A stretch of 64,000 nucleotides of DNA from NCBI GenBank assembly GCA_026545225.1, contig CM048850.1, positions 24,168,297 through 24,232,296 on the forward strand, given 5' to 3'. The notes below the pieces were generated by a model. That model searched no databases and had not been told where the DNA came from. It saw only the letters and a list, made by a program, of their open reading frames with translations. Below, piece by piece: positions 34,701 to 45,591 of the stretch. Numbering within the stretch: the stretch's first letter is position 1; the number at the start of each line of letters is the position of its first letter. Both the position numbers and the translations under genes were made by a program. This stretch comes from Cornus controversa (taxonomy: Eukaryota; Streptophyta; Magnoliopsida; Cornales; Cornaceae).

Positions 34701-34888
34701 AATATATATGTAATATATATATTAATTGTATAGACATGTTGTTAGAAATTTGTATGCAATTAATTATGAAACTAAATGATTTTTCATGTTAAGAATTTCT
34801 GTGAATTAAACATGAAGATTTTGGAGTTTTGGTACTGTTTTAGGGTATTTTTGCATATATATATACATGTATATATGACTGTATAGGC

Positions 34889-34924
<36 letters not shown>

Positions 34925-37900
34925 GAAATTGGGTTTACTGTATTCATCATTTTTGAACGTTTTTGTTCCGATTAAAAGGTAGATCTTACTTCCTAGAACA
35001 ATCCTTGAAAGTTTGGTTGTGAATTGTTGGGTAGATTGACGGTAAATTGAGTTTGAAATTTTAGATTTTTGAAACTTGAAATTGGGCGTTTTTAATTTAG
35101 GCCGCGAGATGTGATGATTTTGGTACCAATACGTAGCTTAGATCGATACGAGTTCAATGGTATATTTATATACGCGATTCGGTGCCCGGAAGTGATCGGA
35201 AAGTGATCGGAAAGTTTTCCACCATTGTTGTGCGCGCGTAGCTTCAGGAAGAAGAAGGAAGAAGAAAAAAAAAGGAAGGGCCAGCGCGCCGCCGACGCGT
35301 GGGGGCGTGTCCGGCCGGCGCCGGCGACTTCCGGTGACCGGAAGATCATTTTTGGGGCCCACTCTTGGGGGCCCACCTCTGGGTCCGATATGGGCCCATT
35401 CCGAATTATTTTATTATTTGTTTTGAATTTTTGAAATTTTTGGAAAAACTTGAAAATTTGGAAAATCATTTTTTAAAAATACTTTTATAATTCTAAAAAT
35501 TCTCAAATTTTTATGTCAACTTCCTGGGAGCTTAAGGAGCTTGGGGTTTAAATTTCATGTCGAAATAATTTACCATTGTCTTTAAATTAATTTTTAAAGT
35601 GTCTAAAAACTGGATTTTTCATCTTCTTTAATTTTAGAAAATACTTATAAAGTTCCAAAACTTCCAAAAGTTTTACTGTAACTTTCTGGAGGCTAAATAT
35701 ACTTGGGTTTAAATTTTCAACTAAAAATGATCTTCCCTTGTTGTTCAATTGATTTTTAAAGTGTCCAAAAGTTGGGTTTTTCACTTTCTGTAATTTTAGA
35801 AAATACTTTTGTAATTCCAAAAATACCCAAACTTTTGTGGTAACTTTCTGAAGGTTAAATAAACTTGGGTTTAAATTTTCATCTTGAAAGGAGTTTCCGT
35901 TAGTGTTCAATGAATTTTTAAAGTGTCTAAAAGTTGGGTTTTCACCTTCTTTTATTTGTTGAAAATATTTGTAAAATTCTAGAAAATTCCAGAATGATTT
36001 AATAGGGTTATTAGAAGTAGAATAGGCCCAGAAAACTAGATAAGAGTTTGGTGTAGACTCCCTCATAGATTTGAGTGCATTGGGGGTTGGATTGGGTGTT
36101 TGCTTCTAAAGTGGTTAAATTGTGTTATTTAATTTACTTGAATGTATTTTCCTTTAAGGATATAAATGTCCATTAAATACTTGATTATAGCTTACTTGTG
36201 AACGATTTGTCTTATGGTGATAATTTCATGTCGGATAATTTGAATTACTTTGTTTGTGCAAATTAAGATCATAATGCACCTTGTTTATTTTATGTTTCAT
36301 ATTGGGAATGCATCTATACATTTTATTTGGCATGTAAGGATTGCCCGACGTGTCAGGATCGCCCATACCTAATAAGGTATCTATGCATTTTATTTTGGCA
36401 TGTAAGGATTGCCAGGCGTGTCAGGATCGCCCATACCTAATAAGGTATCTATGCATTTTATTTTGGCATGTAAGGATTGCCAGGCGTGTCAGGATCGCCC
36501 ATACCTAATAAAGTATCTATGCATTTTATGTTGGCATGTAAGGATTGCCAGACGTGTCAGGATCGCCCATACCTAATAAGGTATCAATGTATTTTATTTG
36601 GCATGTTGGGATTGCCAAGGCGTGTCAGGATCGCCTAATACGTAATAAGGTATCTATGCATTATATTTGGGATGTTGGGATTGCCAAGGCGTGTCAGGAT
36701 CACCTAATACCTAATAAGGTATCTGTGCATTATATTTGGCATGTTGGGATTGCCAAGGCGTGTCGGGATCGCCTAATACCTAATAAGGTATCTATGCATT
36801 ATATTTGGCATGTTGGGATTGCCAAGGCGTGTCGGGATCGCCAAACAATTAATATGATATCTTTATATTTTATTTGGAGCATGTCAGGATTGCCTAATAT
36901 CTAGTAAGAATGTTTCTTGTTATATATTCGAGCATGTTACGATTATTTCTTGTGTAAACTTAAAATTAGTCTGCACTTGCATTAAGATAACTGATGTGTT
37001 AGTGTAGGGTATGGGGCGGCTCTATTCTTGGGTCACAGGATTAATTGGGGATATATACTTATGAGCTGGTGGGTTATCTTTAATTGTATATAAACATAAA
37101 TTTGTTGTCTTGGGAAAGGATTATTGATGGAGGCAGGATAGGTATGCCTAATACTTTGTAAGGCATTTATAGAATATATGGAAGAAGGCATGTTAGGATT
37201 GTCTATGGTTTGAACTTAGAAATTTGTTTTATCTGTATTGTGATAATGGATGAGTTAGTTCAGAACATAGTTCTAGTTACTTCTAAGATAAGAGATTTAA
37301 TGACTAAACGGTATAATTATATCTATATGTCTTTACTGTCCTCATATAGAGGGTATGTTTACCGGTTCTATGATTGGGTTGTAGTAGAGAGAATTTGCTC
37401 GTGGGTTTAACCCACTTTGTTGATATTTCAGGTTCCAGACAGTTTCTACCTGAATATTTGCGTGTGGAATTCGTAGAGCTTGACCATCATCCATTCCTTA
37501 CCATACTTTAGTGTAGGAACTTAAATCTATTCATAAAGTTTTACTTTTATGTTTTTGTTTGGTTAAGGGGTCCGTGGGTTACTGGACTTCCAAGTTGTAT
37601 CAATCAGAATAATACAATGTTATTTAATATGATTATTCATTTCAGTTAGACCTTCCTTTCAGTATTTATAATTCTTTTTCTTTTTTCATTGTATTCCATG
37701 CTTGTTTGCTATCAGTTGTTAGTATCCCTCAGGTTTTGTGTATAAGACTGGCTACCTCATGCGCGAAATTTTCTAGGGGGTATTTCACTCAGGCCCGAAG
37801 CGGACAATATCATACCATGTGTTGGAGCGGGGTATTACAATTGGTATCCTTTTGGGGTAAAACCCAAGAGCAAAATCGTGCGGGCTCAGGCACAAAGCGG

Positions 37901-40900
37901 ACAATATCATACCATGTGTTGGAGCGGGGTATTGCAGTTGGTATCAGAGTCTGAACCCAACGGGAAGTGTGCCGACGAGGACGTCGGGCCTCGTAGGGGG
38001 GTGGATTGTAGTAACCCTTGTGGACGGGTGTGAGTGGGCGGGTGCTAAGACAGACACTGGGCTGAGCTACCACACTGACAGGATACAGGGTGCTCAATCC
38101 CACATCGTCTGGGTGTGGAAAAGGGGATGTGCTTATATGTAGTATATTCTCTTCAAATGGTATGAGACCTTTTGGGGTAAAACCCAAGAGCAAAACCGTG
38201 CGGACTCAGGCCCAAAGCGGACAATATCATACCATGTGTTAGAGCGGAGTATTACAGAAGGTGACTAATGCATCCTTCAGGATGGAAACAAAGCTTAGAT
38301 TACCTTTTGAAAAAAAGATGTAAATCATCAGCAAAAATAAGGTGGGTCAATCCTAAAGGGTGGCATTTCCAATGGTGATGGAAGTTAGGGTTGTTAAAGG
38401 AGAGCTTAGAAAAAATAAGAGAGGAAACTTGTATAGCAATGACAAAAAGAAAAGGAGAGAGGGGTTCACCTTGCCTAATGCCACTACAACCTTTGAAGAA
38501 ACCTTTGCTTTCACCATTGAGTGAGATGGAATAGGATGAAGTGGAGATACCAAGGTTAACCTAGTGAATGAAAGGGGGAGAAAACCCCATCAATTTGAGT
38601 GTATCAAGAAGAAATTGCCAGCCAATGGAATCAAAAGCCTTGGTAAGGTCAACTTTAATTACACATTTAGGAGGATAAGAGAGCCTGTGGTAACCTCTCA
38701 TTATTTCTTAGGCTAGAAAAATGTTGTCACCTATTCTTCTACCCTTGATGAAGGTAGTCTGGGACTCAGTAACTAGAGAGGGGATGCTATGCTTCAACTT
38801 GTTAGCAAGAGGTTTAAAGATACATTTATAAAGCAGGTTGCAGCAAGCTATGGGTCTAAAGTCAGTAAGAGAGGATGGGCTATGATTTTTTGGAACCAAA
38901 GAAATAATGGTGAAATTAATCTGCTTTAACATTTTGCTAAAGACGAAGAAATCTCTGATAGCATTGGTAACTTCTGTACCAATGATTGACCAACTCTTCT
39001 TGAAGAACATGGCATTGTAACCATCTGGACCAGGAGATTTGTCATTGGCAAAGGAGAAGAGGCATTGTTAGATTTCAATGTTTGTGGGGATTGAGGTGAG
39101 ATGATGGTTTAAACTAGGGTCAATAGGATGGGATATGAATTTTGATAGCTTTGAAAGGCCAGAATAGGCAGGGGTGGATCCAATAATAGATTGAAAATGG
39201 ATTACAAAGGCTTAGGAGATGTCATATTTGACATTTAAAGTGGAGCCATCTTGGGCAATTAAGCTGTGGATCCTATTCCTGTTATATCTGCAATTGGCAG
39301 TCTTAAAGACAAAAGCAGTATTGTGGTCACCTGCAGCAAGCCAATTGATTCTTGCTTTTTACTTCCACAACCTCTCTTCACAAAGTTTAAGGTGAATGAA
39401 GGAATGGAGAAAGTTCTTTTCAGTGCATCTGAGAGAAGGGTCAGTGGGGTTAGAGTCAAAGATTGTTTGACAGTTTAGGAGCTCAGCTTTACAATTTTTG
39501 ACCTTGAAGGAAATGTTGTTGAACTCATTTATATTTAAAGATTTGAGAGGAGACTTAGGAAGTTTAAGTTTTTGGACAACAATGAACATGGGAGAGCTTC
39601 TGATTGGTGATTGCCAAATGGTTTCAACAGTTGTAAGAAAGGATGGGTGAGAAGCAAGGAAGTTTAGAAATGTGAAAGCTAATGATCTAGAGAGGGAGGG
39701 GGGACCAAGGTTGACCATTATAGGGCTATGTTCAGAGACATTTTGGGGTTCAAAAACACAAGAAAAAGAGGAAAATTTGGAATTCCAGTGAGAATTAATC
39801 AAGGTTCTGTCGAGTTTCCTAGATATGTTTGCACAACTAAGGCTTTGGTTAAACTAAGTGAAAAAGATACCTGAGTATCTGAGATCTTCCAATCCAATAG
39901 AGTGAATGCAATCTCTGAAGTCAACCATCTCAGAAGTTAATCTGATGCATCCTCCATGCCTTTCATTGATATTCAGAATAGTGTTAAAATCTCCTAAAAA
40001 CATCCATGGTTGATGAGAAAATAGGGAAGCGTGGGAGATCAGGTTCTGCCATATCCTTTGCCTTCCAATTTTTGAGTTTAAGCCATAAATAAAGGAAAGA
40101 TTGAACAAAGAGTGGTTGGTAAGGTCCGTTGCAAGACAGTGGATAGCCTAGTCAGTAATCTGTAGGATTTATAGCCTATCTTTCGATGGATTATGAATAA
40201 TCCAAATTCTTCCTCTGTCTGAGCAAGAGTAGTTATCAAAAAGCTGCCAAGAGATACTATTTCAGCCAACAAGTTCCTTGAAGGTAAAATCTCTGTTTAC
40301 TTGGAGGACTTTGGTTTCAAGGATAGTAAGAACACTGACCTTGAGGTCAAACAGAAGGTTTTTGGTCTCAATTTGTTTTATAGGAGAATTGAGGCCCCTA
40401 AACCCTTTGAGGGTGTACTTGGGTTGGGTGTTTCCTATCTTACCTTTACCCTTGTCCTTGCCCTTTCCCTTGCATTTACTCTTCTTGCTTCTCTTTTTAT
40501 TGCTTGAGTCGTAACCAACAGATGAGAAAGCAGAATCTTCTTCAAAGCTATTGTTATGGATGGATTTAGATTCCATATCATTGCTTTCTCTATTTTCAAG
40601 TCCTTCCAAGTCACCATTGAAAGGTTTAAAGAGATCAGCAGGTTTATCCAAGATGGGAAGATTTGCAATGCTTTGAATAGGGGAAGTGGATTATTGAGGG
40701 AGTCTTGAAACAAGATTGCTACCAAGGGCATTGCAATCAGTTGTTGCCCATTTTTTATCCAGAATTTGATTTCCTTGTGACCAATGTCCATTCATTGGTA
40801 ATAGGTGGGGGAACAAGGTTTGGAGAACAAAAGTTAGCAGAGAGCATGGGATAATTTTTGGAGGTGTGGTTGAAAATAGGACAAGAGGTGCAACTTGAAG

Positions 40901-43900
40901 GTTTCCGGGGTATTGAATAGTAATAGTGATTGGGTTATCAAATTAGAAATAAGAAGAGAAATTTGTCAGGAAGGGAACTGGTGGGATCAATTTCAGTGCA
41001 TATTCTGGCAAAATCAATTTTGAAGAGGTTTTGTGTGGGCTGGTCAGCATAAAGAAGATTGCCAATAACACTTGCAATATAACTAAGGCCCTTGGAGGTC
41101 CAAAAATGAAGGGGAATGTTGAAGAATTTTACCCAAATTGGAACTTTCTTGCATGTGTCATCTTGAAGTTGGAAATGAGGGCTCCATAAATTGAGACTCA
41201 GGGGTTTGTTGGCAATTGACCACAGACCTTCATGGAGAACTGATTTGGCAGATGACTCATTGATGAATCTGAAAAGGAAGAATCCCTTAGAGTTAGCAAT
41301 GACATCAGCAAGACCCTTTGATCTCCATAGTTTAGAAGTTGTGTTTTGAACAACTTTGAATGGAATTTTTGATCTGAAAAAATGACCAATCAAAGTTGCT
41401 TTCCATTCCTTTGCACCTTTAGATGACACATCATTGGGAGGGTCAACAAGGATAAGACCATCTGAAGAAGATGGTTTATGAAATTCAAATAACATAGTTT
41501 TGTTTTTTGGTGGAATAGTTGAGGCAAAGTTCAAGTTGGTTTGGTTAGGATGGTTCATTTGGTTTAATGGTGGTTTAATTAAGGTAGAGGTCGAGTTGAT
41601 TTGGTTAGGGGGGTTGGTTAGCTGAGGCTAAGGTCAAGTTGGTTTAGTTAGGGGGGTTGGTGAGGTTGGTTTGGTTAAGTGTGAAATTGGGGTTCCCTGA
41701 ATTAGGGACTATCGTGAAGTCAGAGTTGAAAGCATAAAAAGTTTTTGTAGGAAAGGTTTGTTTAGGAAAGGTTAACTTGACAGTAAAGAGGTGGTTGGTA
41801 GATAAAGATAGGGGTTTTGAAATTTGAATGTTTGTGTGTTCACGTGCTATAGGGGTAATTAAGGGAGTGATGGCCGGACTTGTTTGTGGTGGTTCCAACT
41901 GAGTGATGAAGGTTTATGGTGGTGGAAGGGTGGTTATAGAGGGGGAGAGAATGCGACATAGGAGAAAAAGGGATAATGACATAACCAATAGGGATGGAGG
42001 GAGGTGGAAGATTACCTGTTAACAGTCATCTGATTCGGTGAGAGAAAAGGATTGATGTTGAGATTGGAATGCAAAGAAACCAGTTGTTCTTTGAAGAGCA
42101 TAATCTCATTCTGAAGGAGGCTAAGTTGAAAAGAATCAGCTCTGTAGGATTTACCATTGATGGAACTCAAAAGCATGCAGAATTCCTGTTAATTTCCAAA
42201 AGATGTTTCTTGAGTGATTCAATGGTCACAATGAGGTCAGCTTTTGTAGAATCCAGAGTGGTTGGATCAAGACCTTTGGAGAGAAGACGGATTAAAGGAG
42301 CTTCTTTGGATGGGTTGAGTGATTCGTCTTCATCAAGATGGGGTGGATTGCCGGGGCATGTCAGGATTGCTCAATCCCACATCACCTGGGTGTGGAGAAG
42401 GGATGTGCTTATATGTAATGTGTTCTCTCCAAATGGTATAAGGCCTTTTGGGGTAAAACCCAAGAGCAAAATCGTGCGGGCTTAGGCCCAAAGTGGACAA
42501 TATCATACCATGTGTTGGAGCGGGATATTATAGTTGGTATCAGAGCTTGAACTCAGCCGGAAGTGTGCTGACGAGGGCGTCGGGTTTCATAGGGGGTGGA
42601 TTGTAATCACCCGCGGGGTGGATTGCCGGTGCATGTCAGGACTGTTGCTAGGGCATGTCAGGATTGCTCAATCCCAGATCGCCTGGGTTTGGAGAAGGGG
42701 ATGTGCTTATATGTAGTGTGTTCTCTTCAAATGGTATGAGGCCTTTTAGGGTAAAACCCAAGAGCAAAACCGTGAGGGCTTAGGCCCAAAATGGACAATA
42801 TCATACCATGTGTTGGAGCGGAGTATTACATAGAAATTGTATATTTTCCTTGTATATTTGTAGGAAGTTTTGTATATCATACCTTGACCAACTCTATGGT
42901 ACATGGGTTGATACCAGCAAGGGTCTCTCGAGCAAACTCCTCGTCTCTTAACCAAGAAAATTGGTCCCCTACAATTGCAAGAAAATTGAGAGCCCTAGAG
43001 AGAGAGAAAGAGAGAGAGTCATATATAAATGTTGCACTTACTCTTAGTCATTTGTGGCTTCTCAATGAAAAAATAAAGATATTCTTTAATATCATTAAAA
43101 AACTTGACACTCCAGTCTATGAAGCCTTTGGGACTGTCATTTTTAGTAAGTTGATGAGACATTGACTTGAATTTCTTCGCAAAGAATTTTTCCTTCAAGT
43201 CTGAAAACCTTTCATCCCTTGGCACATAAACGTTGTTGTTGCTTCTTGTCTCGGACAATGGATCTACAATATATATTCATATAAATTAATACATAGTAAG
43301 TGTCAGGACTTGGTATCATTACTCTTTTCCTTAATAATATAAACTCTTTCTTAATTGCTACCCTAGGAAGCATGGACACGGACACGGGACACGGGACACG
43401 TGTACGACACGACACGGACACGGCGATACGGGAAATTTTAAAAAAATAGGACACGGACACGGCGAGGATACGGCTATAAAATAATAATATAATATATTAA
43501 TATCTATTAATTATTCAATAAAAAAATACTACATTACATAAATACTTCAATTCATCATCAACAATTAAAAATCAAACAAAATTATAAACAAAAATAGACA
43601 AATAGATTAAAATAAATTAAAGAACCAGACTTATTTAGTCTTTTATATATATTTAGCTTAGATTTTAATCATAACTTAGTATCATATAATTTTCATTCGA
43701 AATATTATAATATATATCACTGCTATGAAGTGTCCGATACGTCTTTGAGGAGTGTCCAAGAAGTGTCCGAGAAGTGTCCAAGGAGTGTCCGAGAAGTGTC
43801 CTAAAAAGAAAAATATCAGGACACGGGTACGAAGTGTCCGACACGTGTCCGCGGAGTGTCCGAGTGTCCGACACGGTGTCCGAGTGTCCGACACGGATAC

Positions 43901-45550
43901 GGCACCCTCGGTGAAGTGTCCGTGCTTTCTAGTTGCTACCGTGTTTCAGATTCTGAATTTGAATATTTTTTTTTGGGTATCAGTAGTCATCTAAAGAAAG
44001 AGCAATATTGGTCAAATAATTCTATTATATATGATGAGGAGCTAGCTAGCGTACTCTTTTTTTTTAGCTTCATTGTGTTTAATCTTCCAATTTGAATACT
44101 ATCACTCAACGTGAAAAGAGAGATGACCGACATGTTTGGTTTAATTTTCTGAGATGAGGACTAAAAATTAGAAAATTGTACAAAAATCTATTTAGTTGAC
44201 AATTATTGAGAAATATTTTCTGAAAAACTCAGTTTGAAAATGGATTTTTGATAATTGTCTTTTATAATTTTCTAAAACATTTCATATGTTTTCTGATTTC
44301 TTGGAATTTATTTTTAAAAAAAAAATCGATCAAACAAGTCGGTATGTTTTGTTAATTTCAATACCTTTCTGGCAACGTGGGCGACCGGTTCTGCAACGTC
44401 TTGGGTATGGATGCTCGTTTCCACCAAGCACAGGTCGAATAGATTCAGTTTTGTCAGGATCACCTAGATCATTGTAGACATCATAATCGTAGATCCTGTC
44501 AGTACTTGTGCGCTCCCCTTTCCCATTACCACGCAGATATTCGAGCTCTTTCTTTCTTAGGTTTTTCAACTCACTTGGTGTTTGACATGGCAAGTATGAC
44601 TGAAATTGTTCATGGAAACATAAAAGGAAAGAGAAACACTTAAACAAATTCACTCATTTTCTTAAGTAATCGCACATGTATGAACTCAAAATGCAAGGAT
44701 GGAGGAAAATTATTGGTTATACTTACTTTTCAATGACAAACAAGGACTTTTATGAAAATTAAATTTTTTTCAATGTTGTCCTTTAAAAAAAATTAATTAT
44801 ATATATAAACTTAACTTAGTTTGAAATTTATATTAATATAAGAACATCAAAGGAATTTCAATAAAAAAAATATCGTTACTAATAGAGTTCTAAACTTTGT
44901 TAAATTATTTGTTAAGACAAAAAAATTTTCTAAAGTAATTTAATGTTAAGTCATATGAAATAATCAAGAAATGAACTTTACCAAGAATATTATGACACCT
45001 AAAAACAACCGAAAAAAGTGAAAATCTAATTCTCACAAATCACAAGCACAAGAGCAACCGATTTGTCAAATCATACGTGACATTTGCAACGACTACTTTT
45101 GACATCAATAACTCTTTCAACTAATATTTCAAATGTCTACTTTGCATTTAACATACCATTAAATATGCCAAATTTGGCATATCAAAAAGTGATACACCAA
45201 ATAAATTTTTTTCCATTATTTTAATCTAAGGGTTCATATTATTATTTTAAAATGTATTTATTATCGCAATAAATTAGCTGCTTTTTATAGTAGGCATGTG
45301 ATTTAGCAGAGCATGCATGTGATTTAGTATGATATTATGTATTGTCATTTTATTTTTGTTTGTTATTTTTTTAAATGTATTTTAGTTTCAATTAATGTAT
45401 TGTTGTTTGTTTAAATATCTATTGTACTCGTATTTTATAATTGCAATAAAATTAGTCATTTTATTATAGTCGTTGAATAAAACTAGCTGTTTACAGACGT
45501 TGATAAAACTAGCCGTTAGAAGATATTTTATAATGTATTATTGTGGTTTA

Positions 45551-45591
<41 letters not shown>

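Larger units (their letters stand above)
34151..37787. mobile_element. Solo LTR of a second large-LTR family (3637 bp) inside TRIM-3
   Basis: Ends TGTAATACCCC and GGGGTATTTCA (inverted, TG to CA), with a perfect 5-bp target duplication CTCAG (34146-34150, 37788-37792). The TRIM LTR sequence is continuous once it is removed. No gag/pol, primer site or second LTR inside. Contents are an AT microsatellite (34892-34920), a CpG-rich patch (35280-35345), a threefold repeat of about 150-190 bp (35470-36000) and a 68/69-bp tandem array (36329-36880). Confidence 0.88.
33947..38256 (+). mobile_element. TRIM-3, rearranged with three LTR copies and split by a solo LTR
   Basis: First LTR 33947-34150 plus 37793-37839, cut by the 3.6-kb solo LTR. 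It ends GGGGTATTACA and is followed by the first bases of the primer site (attggtatc). At about 37849 the sequence jumps into the middle of a second LTR (to 37936). An interior with primer site TTGGTATCAGAG (37938-37949) and polypurine tract follows, then a complete third LTR (38007-38256). Flanks are GAATG (33942-33946) and GAAGG (38257-38261), a one-mismatch target duplication. The LINE frame continues on both sides. Confidence 0.88.
32204..42339 (-). mobile_element. L1-type LINE in LOX-A intron 5, interrupted by TRIM-3
   Basis: The minus strand reads from about 42339 down: ORF1 region (41898-40938), ORF2 endonuclease (about 40270-39360), reverse transcriptase (about 39010-38257), then after a 4.3-kb interruption (33947-38256) the RT thumb ([12 protein letters not shown] near 33800) and the zinc-finger RVT region (33126-32617). 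It lies in the same orientation as the host gene. Frames are broken by stops and shifts. The 5' end is uncertain because TRIM-4 begins at 42340. The 3' end is uncertain because the MITE at 31879-32203 and a poly(T) at 31803-31820 lie beyond it; that run may be the LINE's A-tail. Confidence 0.82.
31117..42882 (-). other. LOX-A intron 5, expanded to 11.8 kb by nested transposons
   Basis: Intron between the exons ending ELVK (42883) and beginning [10 protein letters not shown] (31116). LOX-B intron 5 is 737 bp. The two align at both ends; the extra sequence is 31727-42830. It contains a poly(T) run (31803-31820), a MITE, an L1-type LINE split by TRIM-3, which is split by a 3.6-kb solo LTR, and TRIM-4. 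Splice sites remain intact (cag/GAATGG and AAG/GTATGA). Confidence 0.88.

Noticed and set aside
36329..36880. Possible CRISPR array
   Set aside because: Units are contiguous with no unique spacers, in plant DNA inside an LTR; an ordinary tandem repeat.
36545..36904. 119-residue repeat protein with a 23-residue period
   Set aside because: The 69-bp tandem DNA repeat happens to be a multiple of three in this part; the neighbouring 68-bp copies break the frame.
43665..43994. Arg/Ser/Asp-rich frames on both strands
   Set aside because: Read through the gacacgg/gtgtccga repeats of the intron 3 MITE.
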